Positions 17,773-25,589 of a stretch of 57,539 nt of DNA are shown piece after piece. This DNA comes from Isoptericola sediminis (GTDB lineage Bacteria; Actinomycetota; Actinomycetes; Actinomycetales; Cellulomonadaceae): assembly GCF_013085345.1 (NCBI RefSeq), contig NZ_JABFAJ010000014.1, positions 1 through 57,539 of the forward strand, read 5' to 3'. The position numbers and the translations under genes were made by a program. Positions within the stretch are counted from its first letter, which is position 1. The number at the start of each line of letters is the position of its first letter. Under the pieces are notes generated by a model. That model did no database searches and was not told where the DNA came from. It saw only the letters and a program-made list of their open reading frames with translations.

Positions 17773-18156
17773 ATGGCCGGAACACCCTTCTCCCAGCAGG
17801 TCCTCAAGCCGACGAACGCCGCCAAGCGCCTCGGCGTCTACCTGCCCGCCACACCGGCGGAGTTCCAGGAGAAGGGCATCACCCGCGCCGAGCTGGAACA
17901 GCTCGAGCAGAACCCGCCGGAGTGGCTCGAGGAGCTGCGCCGCAACGGTCCGCACCCGCGCCCGGTCGTGGCCGGCCGCCTCGGCATCTCCATCGGCGGG
18001 CTGGCGCGTGGAGGCATCACCGAGCCGCTGACCACCGAGCAGATCGACGAGCTGCGCGAGGACCCGCCGGCGTGGCTGGTCCAGGAGCGCGAGACCGCCG
18101 CGAAGGTCCGCGCCGAGGAGGAGCGGGTCGCCGCGGAGCGCAAGCGCGAGTCCTGA
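17773..18156 (+). CDS. DUF5997 family protein
   Basis: This 127-residue protein starts MAGTPFSQQVLKPTNAAKRLGVYLPATPAEFQ and contains a tandem pair of ITRAELEQLEQNPPEWLEELR-like modules (the second is LTTEQIDELREDPPAWLVQER). The two helical hairpins look like an internal duplication. This matches DUF5997, of unknown function. The ATG at 17773 is 6 nt after TACCCT (leaderless). It is divergent from the LysR-like protein, and its stop codon abuts that of the convergent SelT-like gene. Confidence 0.85.
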   Translation: MAGTPFSQQVLKPTNAAKRLGVYLPATPAEFQEKGITRAELEQLEQNPPEWLEELRRNGPHPRPVVAGRLGISIGGLARGGITEPLTTEQIDELREDPPAWLVQERETAAKVRAEEERVAAERKRES

Positions 18157-18480
18157 TCAGTCGCGGGAGGCGACCCGGTCGGTGTGCCCCAGCGCCATGT
18201 CCGGCGCGACGGCGTCCCGCACCGCCTTCTTCAGGGGCGGGATCTCCGGGAATCCGCCCTCGGCCTTGCGGTCCCACAGCAGCATCGGCTCCTCGCCCGG
18301 TGACCGGACCAGCTCCACGCGGAACACGCCGTCCGTGCCCGGCACCAGGGCCACCTCGCCGAGCCGGGTGCGGAACGTCTGGAGCAGCTCCTGGGCGACC
18401 CACGCCGCGCGCATCAACCACCGGCACTGCGTGCAGTAGGTGATGGTCACGCGGGCGTCCGACGACGTGGCTTCGGTCAT
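18157..18480 (-). CDS. SelT/SelW/SelH (Rdx) family protein
   Basis: This 107-residue thioredoxin-like-fold protein starts with the redox motif TYCTQCRWLMRAAWVAQELL (CTQC near residues 16-19), where selenoproteins have CxxU. FRVELVRSPGEEPMLLWDRKAEGGFPE is the other conserved block. Family members are thought to act in thiol redox control; the substrate is unknown. Its TGA abuts the DUF5997 TGA tail to tail. Its ATG is 6 nt from a TAGTCT -10 that overlaps the promoter of the divergent methyltransferase gene. Confidence 0.85.
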   Translation of the reverse strand: MTEATSSDARVTITYCTQCRWLMRAAWVAQELLQTFRTRLGEVALVPGTDGVFRVELVRSPGEEPMLLWDRKAEGGFPEIPPLKKAVRDAVAPDMALGHTDRVASRD

Positions 18481-18503
18481 GCGCCCAGACTACGGTCGGT
18501 GCC
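18481..18503. promoter_or_regulatory. overlapping face-to-face leaderless promoters
   Basis: The 23-bp gap between the SelT-like gene and the methyltransferase gene holds a minus-strand -10 TAGTCT (complement of 18487-18492) 6 nt before ATG, and a plus-strand -10 TACGGT (18491-18496) 7 nt before GTG. The two hexamers share bases 18491-18492, so the two open complexes should exclude each other. Confidence 0.6.
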
Positions 18504-19724
18504 GTGACATCCCCCGCCGACCTGCCCCCGACCGTGACCGCCGTGCTCGACCGCCTCGTGCCCTGGCCCGACGACGGCACCCGCGCCGACGGCCCGGTCG
18601 CGGTGGACGCCACCGACCGGCTGCTGCTCGCCGAGGCCGCCGCGGCGATCACCGGCGCCGGGCCGGGCGACGTCGTCGTCGTGGGCGACCGGTTCGGCGC
18701 CCTGACCCTCGGCGCCCTGGCGCTCGGAGCCCCGGACGTGCGGGTCCACACCGACGCCCTCGACGCCGAGCAGGCCGTGCGGCACCACCTCCACCAGGAG
18801 AGCACCGAGGTCAGCGGCCGGGTGACGATCCACGACACCCTGGGACCCGAGCTCCTGGACGGCGCCCGGATCGTGCTGCTGCAGCTGCCGAAGGCCCTGG
18901 CCGAGCTCACCGAGACCGTCGAGGCCGTCGCCCGGTACGCCGCCGACGACGTCACGCTGCTGGCCGGCGGCCGCCTCAAGCACATGACGCGCGCGATGAA
19001 CGACGTGCTCGGCGACCGGTTCACCGAGGTCCGCGCCACCCTGGCGCGCAGCAAGTCCCGCGCCCTGGTGGCGTCTCGCCCGCGCCCGGAGGCCCGGACG
19101 GCCGACCCGCTGTACCCGGTCCACGAGCACCTGACCGACCCCGAGCTGCTCGCGGCGGCGTCCCCGACCGACGGCGGCGCGGCCCCGGACCGGATCGAGG
19201 TCGTGGCGCACGGCGGCACCTTCGCGGGGGCCGCCCTCGACCACGGCAGCCGGTTCCTGCTCAGCACCGCCGGGTACTGGCCCGCCGCCGCGCGCGTGCA
19301 CGACGCGGTCGACCTCGGGTGCGGCACCGGGCTGCTGTCGGTGGTGCTCGCCCACCGCTACCCGCAGGCGCGGGTCGTGGCGACCGACCGGTCGGCCGCC
19401 GCGGTGGCGTCGGCGCGCGAGACCCTGGCGGCCAACGGCGTGACGGGCGTGGTCACCCGGGACGACGCCGGGGCCACGCTCCCGGACGAGAGCGCCGACG
19501 TGGTGCTGCTCAACCCGCCCTTCCACGACCGTGCTGCGATGAGCACCGAGGCGGCGTACCGCATGTTCGCCACGGCGGGCCGGATCCTGCGTCCGGGCGG
19601 GGAGCTGTGGTGCGTGTACAACACGCGGCTGCGCTACCGCGGGTCGATCGGGCGCGCGGTCGGCCCCACGGACCACGTCGCCCAGGACCCGCGCTTCACG
19701 GTCACCCGCTCCCGCAAGCCCTGA
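18504..19724 (+). CDS. class I SAM-dependent methyltransferase (RlmG/RsmC-like)
   Basis: This 406-residue protein has two Rossmann-like halves: a degenerate N-terminal half (residues about 1-190) and a catalytic C-terminal half with the SAM motif VDLGCGTGLLSVVLA (residues about 270) and the NPPFH catalytic tetrad used by N2-guanine methyltransferases. This duplicated layout is that of RsmC and RlmG, which methylate guanines of 16S and 23S rRNA. Which guanine is modified cannot be told here. The GTG start at 18504 follows TACGGT by 7 nt (leaderless). Confidence 0.85.
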   Translation: MTSPADLPPTVTAVLDRLVPWPDDGTRADGPVAVDATDRLLLAEAAAAITGAGPGDVVVVGDRFGALTLGALALGAPDVRVHTDALDAEQAVRHHLHQESTEVSGRVTIHDTLGPELLDGARIVLLQLPKALAELTETVEAVARYAADDVTLLAGGRLKHMTRAMNDVLGDRFTEVRATLARSKSRALVASRPRPEARTADPLYPVHEHLTDPELLAAASPTDGGAAPDRIEVVAHGGTFAGAALDHGSRFLLSTAGYWPAAARVHDAVDLGCGTGLLSVVLAHRYPQARVVATDRSAAAVASARETLAANGVTGVVTRDDAGATLPDESADVVLLNPPFHDRAAMSTEAAYRMFATAGRILRPGGELWCVYNTRLRYRGSIGRAVGPTDHVAQDPRFTVTRSRKP

Positions 19725-19751
19725 CCGGCGTCCTGGTCCGGTACGCCGGCA

Positions 19752-19847
19752 GACGCGCGGAGGGCCGCTCCGCAGGGTCGTCAGACGCGAAGTGCAGGGC
19801 GCCCAGCGCCCGTGAACGCGACCCTGCGGAGCGGCCCTCCGCGCGTC
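19752..19847. terminator. 29-bp perfect inverted repeat, bidirectional terminator
   Basis: Bases 19752-19780 and 19819-19847 are perfect reverse complements over 29 bp. The 38-nt loop holds a smaller GGGCG-N5-CGCCC hairpin. The structure lies between the convergent methyltransferase (stop 19724) and FKBP (stop 19857) genes and would stop both transcripts. Confidence 0.8.
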
Positions 19848-19856
19848 CGGGTCAGC

Positions 19857-20258
19857 TCACTTGACGTCGACGACGTCCACGACGAACACCAGGGTCGCGC
19901 CACCGGGGATGCCGGCCTGCGGCACGCCGCGCTGGCCGTAGCCGTGCTCGGACGGGATCGACAGCAGGACGCGGTCGCCGACGTTGCGGCCGACGAGGCC
20001 CTTGTCCCAGCCGCCGATGACGGCGCCGACGCCGATCGGGAAGTCGATGGTCTGCCCGCGGTCCCAGGAGTTGTCGAACATCTCCCCGCCCCAGGTCTGG
20101 CCGTAGTAGTTGACGACGATGGTGCGGCCGGCGTCGACGACGGGGCCGGAGCCCTCCTCGAGCACCTGGACCTGCAGGCCGGCGGGGGCGTCGCCCTCGG
20201 GGAAGGTGATCTGCGGCTTGTCGCCGAAGGAACCGGTGGCGGTGGGCAGCGTGGTCAT
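19857..20258 (-). CDS. FKBP-type peptidyl-prolyl cis-trans isomerase
   Basis: This 133-residue protein consists of one complete FKBP domain with the family core VVDAGRTIVVNYYGQTWGGEMFDNSWDRGQTIDFPIG, VIGGWDKGLVGRNVGDRVLLSIPSEHGYG and a closing LVFVVDVVDV strand. No signal peptide is seen, so it is cytoplasmic. It should catalyse proline isomerisation during protein folding. ATG 20258 is preceded by GAGG. It is a single gene between the 29-bp inverted repeat and the broken sigma-factor gene. Confidence 0.92.
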   Translation of the reverse strand: MTTLPTATGSFGDKPQITFPEGDAPAGLQVQVLEEGSGPVVDAGRTIVVNYYGQTWGGEMFDNSWDRGQTIDFPIGVGAVIGGWDKGLVGRNVGDRVLLSIPSEHGYGQRGVPQAGIPGGATLVFVVDVVDVK

Positions 20259-20326
20259 GGTGGTACCTCACGGTCGGGTGCAGGGGAGCCGACGGCGGTG
20301 CGCCGGTCGGCGAGTCACGGTTCAGC

Positions 20327-21605
20327 CTACGACGGCCCGTCCAACGCCGCGGCCTTGGCCTCGAGCACTCCGCGTTCGCGCTCGTTGCCGCACAGCCGGG
20401 CGGCCAGCTCCAGCTCGGTCCGCGCCTCCACCCGCCGGCCGAGGCGCGTCAGCAGCTCGCCACGGACGCTGGGCAGCAGGTAGGTCCCGGTGAGCACCTC
20501 GCGGGCGGCGAGGTCGTCCACGATCTCCAGCGCGGCGGCCGGCCCGGACGCCATCGACACCGCCACGGCCCGGTTGAGCTCGACGACCGGCGACGGCGCG
20601 ACCCGGCCCAGGGCCTCGTAGAGCACGACGATGCGGTCCCAGTCGGTGGCGTCGACGGACGGCGCCGTGTCGTGCTGCTCCGCGATCGCGGCCTGCAGAC
20701 CGTAGGGACCCAGACCCCGCCCGGCTCCGGCCGCCCGGGCCAGCGCCGCCCGGCCGCGCCGGATCGCCCCGGCGTCCCAGCGACGACGGTCCTGGTCGGC
20801 CAGCAGCACCGGCTCCCCGCCCGGGCCGGTGCGGGCCGGGAACCGCGCCGCCGTCAGCTCGAGCAGGGCCAGCAGCCCGGACGCCTCGGGCTCGTCGGGC
20901 ACCAGACGTTCCAGGACCCGGGCGAGCCGGATCGCCTCGCGGGCGAGGTCGGTGCGGATCCAGTCCTCCCCGGCCGACGCCGTGGAGCCCTCGGTGAAGA
21001 TCAGGTACACCACGCTGAGCACGGAGCCCAGGCGCTCGGTGCGGTCCGCGGCGGGCGGCACCTCGAAGGGCACCCGGGCCGCCGCCAGCGTCTTCTTGGC
21101 CCGGGTGATGCGCGCCTGGACCGTCGCCCGTGGCAGCAGGAACGCCCGGGCGATCTCGTCGCTGGACAGGCCACCGACGACGCGCAGGGTCAGCGCCACG
21201 CGCGCCTCCGTGGACAGCACCGGGTGGCAGGCCGTGAAGATCAGCGCGAGCCGGTCGTCCTCGATCCGGTCCGGGTCCCACAGCAGGTCCGGCTCCTCGC
21301 CGCCCGACGGCGCGGCGACGAGCGGTGGTGAGCAGCCACGCCGTGGGGTCGCGGGGGCGGCCGTCGCGCGGCCAGGCGACCAGGGCCTCGGCGAGCGCCT
21401 CCTGGGCGACGTCCTCGGCGAGCGCGAAGTCACCCGTGTACCGGGCCAGGGCACCGACGATCCGTGGCGCGTCGATGCGCCAGGTCGCCTCGACGGCGCG
21501 CCGCGCGGTGTCGGGACCGCCGTCGGCCCCGACACCGCGGCGCGCGTCCGGAGGACCGTCGTCGGGCACCGGAGCACTGCCCTCGTCCCCGAGCGGACGG
21601 CTCAC
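20327..21605 (-). pseudogene. ECF42-like sigma factor (SigJ/DUF6596 type), frameshifted with internal deletion
   Basis: Two frames together give one sigma factor. Frame one, from GTG 21603-21605, encodes region 2 (WRIDAPRIVGALARYTGDFALAEDVAQEALAEALVAWP...AWLLTTARRRA). The second frame picks up at EEPDLLWDPDRIEDDRLALIFTACHPVL and continues through region 4 (LSSDEIARAFLLPRATVQARITRAKK) and the long C-terminal SnoaL-like/TPR extension to TAG 20327. Intact homologues have roughly 20-25 residues between these parts (end of region 2 and linker), which are missing here near 21305-21325. The GTG overlaps the stop of the YciI gene (GTGA), the usual ECF42-DGPF pairing. Either a real loss or an assembly deletion is possible. 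Confidence 0.8.
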
Positions 21606-22024
21606 TTCGTCCCGAGCCGGCGACGCCACTCCTTCTCCTTCTGGATCCACTCGTTGTCGGCCGGGAAGTCCTCCTCGCCGGTCACCCGACGGATCTCGAG
21701 CTTCGTGCCCGGGCCGCTCAGCGGGGCCCGCTTGGCCCACTCGACCGCCTCGGCGACGTCCGCGACGTCGAGGATCCAGAAGCCGTTGAACAGCTCCTTG
21801 GTCTCCCCGTACGGGCCGTCGGTGACGACGGGGGTCTCGGTGGAGAAGTCGACGACGGCGCCCTCGGAGGCGTCGGAGAGTCCCTCGCCGGCGACGAGCA
21901 CACCGGCGTCCATCATCGACTCGTTGTAGCGCCCCATGGCGGCGATGACCTCGGAGAAGTCCATCTCCTCGAAGTCCGCCCGACCTTCGTCGGTGCCGCG
22001 CATGATCAGCATGTACTTGGTCAT
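21602..22024 (-). CDS. YciI/DGPF domain protein
   Basis: This 140-residue protein of the YCII-related (DGPF) family starts with MTKYMLIMRGTDEG and contains VVTDGPYGETKELFNGFWILDV, the DGPF signature. Family members are encoded next to ECF42 sigma factors and are thought to be part of their regulation or output. The ATG at 22022-22024 is preferred because GGAGGAG lies 9 nt upstream; an ATG at 22031 would touch that site. Its stop overlaps the start of the broken sigma-factor gene. Confidence 0.88.
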   Translation of the reverse strand: MTKYMLIMRGTDEGRADFEEMDFSEVIAAMGRYNESMMDAGVLVAGEGLSDASEGAVVDFSTETPVVTDGPYGETKELFNGFWILDVADVAEAVEWAKRAPLSGPGTKLEIRRVTGEEDFPADNEWIQKEKEWRRRLGTK

Positions 22025-22297
22025 GTCCCTCATCTCCTCCGATGTCCGGGCCTCTTGTCCGAGACCTTCTCACCCCCAGGTCGAACGGGACACCCCAGGA
22101 TCGACACGGCACGGCAGATCGGCGACGATTCTTCCGATCGCGCCGCATCGACCCAGGTCACAGCCCTGGTTCCGCAGACTCCGGGCTCCGGGAGCCCGCC
22201 GGGAACGTCTTTCCGACACGTCACAACTGTGTGAATCTTCTCGCTCCAGCACAGGGGGAAGTGGCGCACCGCCCCCGGGGCGACGCACTCTGGGTCC

Positions 22298-24214
22298 ATG
22301 ACGCTCGATGCCCAGGCACCACCGCCGACAGACGGACGCAGCACGTTCCCCGCGATCGCGGAGTACGCGTTCCTGTCCGACTGCGAGACGAACGCCCTCG
22401 TGGCGCCGAGCGGAGCGGTCGAGTGGATGTGTGTTCCACGCCCCGACTCCCCCAGCGTCTTCACCTCCCTGCTCGACCGCGGGGCCGGCCACTTCCGGGT
22501 CGGGCCGCACGGGGTGCGCGTCCCCGTGGCGCGCCGCTACATCCCCGGCACCCTGATCCTCGAGACGACGTGGCAGACGAGCACCGGCTGGCTGGTCGTG
22601 CGCGACGCGATGGTCATGGGACCGTGGCACAACCTGCACGAGCGGTCGCAGACGCACCGGCGCACGCCGACCGACCACGATGCCGAGCACGTGCTGCTGC
22701 GCACCGTGAAGTGCGTCTCCGGCAAGGTCGACCTCGAGGTCGTGTGCTCGCCGATGTCCGACTACGCGCGCTACGAGCCGGACTGGGAGTACATCGACGA
22801 GGGCTACTCCTCCGTCACCGCCCGGACCGGCGACGCGAACCCGGACCTGCGCCTCAGCTCCAGCCTGCGGTTCGGGCTCGAGGGCCGTCGCGCCCAGGCA
22901 CGCACCCGGATGGAGGAGGGCGACACCCACTTCGTCGCCCTGGCCTGGTCACCGCTGCCGGCGCCCACGTCGTTCGACGAGGCCGCCGAGAAGATGTGGC
23001 GGACCGAGCAGTTCTGGCGCGACTGGATCACCCAGGGCTTCTTCCCCGACCACCCCTGGCGCATCTACCTGCAGCGCTCGGCACTCACTCTCAAGGGCCT
23101 GACCTACGCCCCCTCGGGCGCGCTGCTGGCCGCCGCGACGACGTCGCTGCCGGAGACCCCCGGCGGCGAGCGCAACTGGGACTACCGGTACGCCTGGATC
23201 CGCGACTCGACGTTCGCCCTGTGGGGCCTGTACACGCTCGGGCTCGACCGGGAGGCGAACGACTTCTTCGCCTTCATCCAGGACGCCTGCCAGGACAACA
23301 AGCAGCTCCAGATCATGTACGGCGTCGACGGCGAGGAGGAGCTCAAGGAGACCGAGCTCACCCACCTGACGGGGTACGAGGGGGCGCAACCCGTCCGGGT
23401 GGGCAACGCCGCGTACGACCAGAGCCAGCACGACGTCTGGGGCGCCGTGCTGGACTCGGTCTACCTGCACACCCGCAACCGGGAGCAGCTGCCGGAGGCG
23501 TTGTGGCCGGTGCTCAAGCGGCAGGTCGAGGAGGCCGCCAAGCACTGGCACCTGCCCGACCGAGGGATCTGGGAGGTGCGCGGCCAGCCGCAGCACTTCA
23601 CGTCCTCCAAGCTCATGTGCTGGGTGGCGCTCGACCGCGGTGCGCGCCTGGCCCGGCTGTACGACGAGCCGGACTTCGCCGAGCAGTGGCAGAAGCTGGC
23701 CGACGAGATCCACGCCGACATCTGCTCCAAGGGGGTGGACGAGCGCGGCGTGTTCACCCAGCGCTACGGCGACGACTCGCTGGACGCCTCGCTGCTGCTG
23801 GTGCCGCTGCTGCGCTTCCTGCCGCCGGACGACGAGCGCGTCCGCGCCACCGTGCGAGCGATCGCCGAGGAGCTCACCGAGGACGGGCTGGTCCTGCGCT
23901 ACCGCACCGACGACACGGACGACGGCATGGACGGCGAGGAGGGCACCTTCACGATCTGCTCGTTCTGGCTGGTCTCGGCGCTGTGCGAGATCGGCGAGAT
24001 CGACGAGGCCCGCACGCTGTGCGAACGGCTGCTGTCCTTCGGATCGTCGCTGAACCTGTACGCGGAGGAGCTCGACCCGCGCACGGGACGGCACCTGGGC
24101 AACTTCCCGCAGGCGTTCACGCACCTGGCCCTGATCAACGCCGTCATGCACGTGATCCGCGCGGAGGACGACCCGGGCGACCACCGGGCGTTCCGCACCC
24201 CCAGCCGCGCCTGA
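22298..24214 (+). CDS. glycoside hydrolase family 15 protein (trehalase/glucoamylase-like)
   Basis: This 638-residue protein starts with an N-terminal beta-sandwich (FPAIAEYAFLSDCETNALVAPSGAVEWMCVPRPDSPSVF) and continues into an (alpha/alpha)6 barrel with GGERNWDYRYAWIRDSTFALWGL, the GH15 motif around the first catalytic region. No signal peptide is seen, so it acts inside the cell. Mycobacterial relatives are trehalases, others glucodextranases or glucoamylases; trehalose or short glucans are therefore the likely substrates. The start is ATG 22298. The C-terminal stop is immediately followed by the 20-bp repeat array. Confidence 0.87.
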   Translation: MTLDAQAPPPTDGRSTFPAIAEYAFLSDCETNALVAPSGAVEWMCVPRPDSPSVFTSLLDRGAGHFRVGPHGVRVPVARRYIPGTLILETTWQTSTGWLVVRDAMVMGPWHNLHERSQTHRRTPTDHDAEHVLLRTVKCVSGKVDLEVVCSPMSDYARYEPDWEYIDEGYSSVTARTGDANPDLRLSSSLRFGLEGRRAQARTRMEEGDTHFVALAWSPLPAPTSFDEAAEKMWRTEQFWRDWITQGFFPDHPWRIYLQRSALTLKGLTYAPSGALLAAATTSLPETPGGERNWDYRYAWIRDSTFALWGLYTLGLDREANDFFAFIQDACQDNKQLQIMYGVDGEEELKETELTHLTGYEGAQPVRVGNAAYDQSQHDVWGAVLDSVYLHTRNREQLPEALWPVLKRQVEEAAKHWHLPDRGIWEVRGQPQHFTSSKLMCWVALDRGARLARLYDEPDFAEQWQKLADEIHADICSKGVDERGVFTQRYGDDSLDASLLLVPLLRFLPPDDERVRATVRAIAEELTEDGLVLRYRTDDTDDGMDGEEGTFTICSFWLVSALCEIGEIDEARTLCERLLSFGSSLNLYAEELDPRTGRHLGNFPQAFTHLALINAVMHVIRAEDDPGDHRAFRTPSRA

Positions 24215-24215
24215 C

Positions 24216-24375
24216 GCGAACCAGCACCGGCCTGCGCGGGTCAGACCGACCTCACGCGAGTCAGGACGATCTCCCGCGGGTCAGGACGATCTCCCGCGGG
24301 TCAGGGCGGTCTGCGGCGAGTCAGGACGATCTCCCGCGGGTCAGGGCGGTCTGCGGCGAGTCAACCCGCCGAGCG
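24216..24375 (+). repeat. 20-bp-phased direct repeat array, forward half (locus 1)
   Basis: Eight units with exactly 20-bp spacing begin at 24216, 24236, 24256, 24276, 24296, 24316, 24336 and 24356. The clear ones read GCGRGTCAGG followed by ACGATCTCCC or GCGGTCTGCG. The array begins 1 bp after the GH15 stop codon. The first and last units are degenerate. Confidence 0.85.
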
Positions 24376-24382
24376 ACGGGTT
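24363..24382. other. central hairpin between the two repeat halves
   Basis: AACCCG (24363-24368) and CGGGTT (24377-24382) flank an 8-nt loop at the turning point between forward and reverse arrays. Confidence 0.4.
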
Positions 24383-24397
24383 CGCGCCCGGACCCGC

Positions 24398-24497
24398 GTC
24401 CTGACTCGGCCCGATCCGTACTGACCCGGCCCGATCCGTACTGACCCGGCCCGATCCGTTCTGACCCGGCCCGATCCGTACTGACTCGTGGAGGTGG
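24398..24497 (-). repeat. 20-bp-phased repeat array, reverse half (locus 1)
   Basis: Five units spaced exactly 20 bp start at 24398, 24418, 24438, 24458 and 24478. They read GTACTGACCCGGCCCGATCC with small changes. The core CTGACYCG is the reverse complement of the CGRGTCAG core of the forward half, so the two halves can pair as RNA. Confidence 0.85.
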
Positions 24498-24502
24498 GAC
24501 GA

Positions 24503-24540
24503 CGACGGCCGGGCACCCTGTGCAGGGTGCCCGGCCGTCG
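24503..24540. terminator. strong hairpin terminator
   Basis: A perfect 18-bp stem (24503-24520 with 24523-24540) lies 38 bp beyond the stop of the minus-strand Bax inhibitor gene and after the repeat array. A second smaller hairpin, CGCGTCGG/CCGACGCG, follows at 24550-24571. Confidence 0.8.
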
Positions 24541-24577
24541 GACGTCCAGCGCGTCGGCGCGGGCCGACGCGCGTTGG

Positions 24578-25405
24578 TCAGTCGCCGCTGTTGAAGATCG
24601 CCAGCAGGCGCAGCAGCTCGAGGTACAGCCAGACGAGCGTGACGATGAGGCCGAAGGCCGCCGACCAGGCGAACTTCGCCGGGACGCCCTGCTCGACACC
24701 GCGCTTGATGAAGTCGAAGTCCATGATCAGCGACATCGAGGCCAGGACCACGGCGATGATGCCGACGACGATGCCCATCGTGCCGCCGCGCATGCCCCAG
24801 CCCTCGAGGACGCCGGTCCAGACCAGGACCACGTTGACCAGGGAGAACACGAGGTAGCCCACCATGCCGATGAGCAGGAACCGCGTGAACTTCGGGGTGA
24901 CGCGCACCTTGCCCGAGCTGTACAGGAACAGCGCCACGGCGAACACCGACAGCGTCGCGAGGACCGCCTGGAGGACCACGCCGTCCTGCCACGACTCGTA
25001 GAACTTCGAGATCCCGCCCAGGAACACACCCTGCGCGGCGGCGTACAGCGTGATGAGCACGGGGCTCGGGTTCTTCTTGAAGGCGTTGACCAGGCCGAGC
25101 ACGAGACCGACGATCATGCCGCCGATCCACAGTCCGGGCGCGATCGACCAGGTCGCCGCCGCCACGACGACCAGCAGCGCGAGCAGCCCGCCGGTCTTCA
25201 TGATGACGTCGGTGTAGGTCAGGCGCTGGGTGTCCACGGGGGTCGCGGACGGCGCCTCGTACATGTTCTGCAGGGACGCGGCGTCGGCGGCCTGGGCGCC
25301 GTAGGCGCCGTACTGCGCCGGGCGTGCGGCCGTGGCGGCTCCGCCACGCCCGGTGCGGCGCGGCTCGCCGAAGACGTCGCTGTTCGAGAAGACGGGGTTG
25401 CTCAT
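24578..25405 (-). CDS. Bax inhibitor-1/YccA family membrane protein
   Basis: This 275-residue protein has a 65-residue Ala/Gly-rich cytoplasmic N-terminus and then seven hydrophobic segments, ending in IMDFDFIKRGVEQG and WLYLELLRLLAIFNS, the conserved Asp-containing C-terminal motif of the BI-1/YccA family (pH-gated Ca2+ leak in characterised members). The ATG at 25405 follows AGGAGGAG at good spacing. It is monocistronic and convergent with the GH15 gene; the repeat array and terminator lie between them. Confidence 0.88.
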   Translation of the reverse strand: MSNPVFSNSDVFGEPRRTGRGGAATAARPAQYGAYGAQAADAASLQNMYEAPSATPVDTQRLTYTDVIMKTGGLLALLVVVAAATWSIAPGLWIGGMIVGLVLGLVNAFKKNPSPVLITLYAAAQGVFLGGISKFYESWQDGVVLQAVLATLSVFAVALFLYSSGKVRVTPKFTRFLLIGMVGYLVFSLVNVVLVWTGVLEGWGMRGGTMGIVVGIIAVVLASMSLIMDFDFIKRGVEQGVPAKFAWSAAFGLIVTLVWLYLELLRLLAIFNSGD

Positions 25406-25589
25406 GAACTCCTCCTGGTCGCGGCTGCCGGATGCGCACGACGGGTTGTCGCGCGCAGTGCCGGGTCGCTGGCCGTGACACTCATCCTAGGCAACGCGCG
25501 GACCCTGTCACACGTTCCCGCCCTCGGCGGCGTCCCGGCGCTAGGCTCGGGACCAGCGGCGTGCAGCGTCCGACGAAGGAGTGGCGCCC

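Noticed and set aside
20322-22148. One 608-residue minus-strand protein spanning the YciI and sigma regions
   Set aside because: It is the first sigma frame extended in both directions through the YciI gene and past the frameshift; only its middle matches a family.
22221-22234. CRP-like site TCACA-N4-TGTGA before the GH15 gene
   Set aside because: Half-sites are in the reversed order with a 4-bp gap, not the TGTGA-N6-TCACA of CRP; probably chance.
24216-24497. CRISPR array
   Set aside because: Unit length is 20 bp, only about 10 bases are conserved, spacers are not unique and no cas genes are present.
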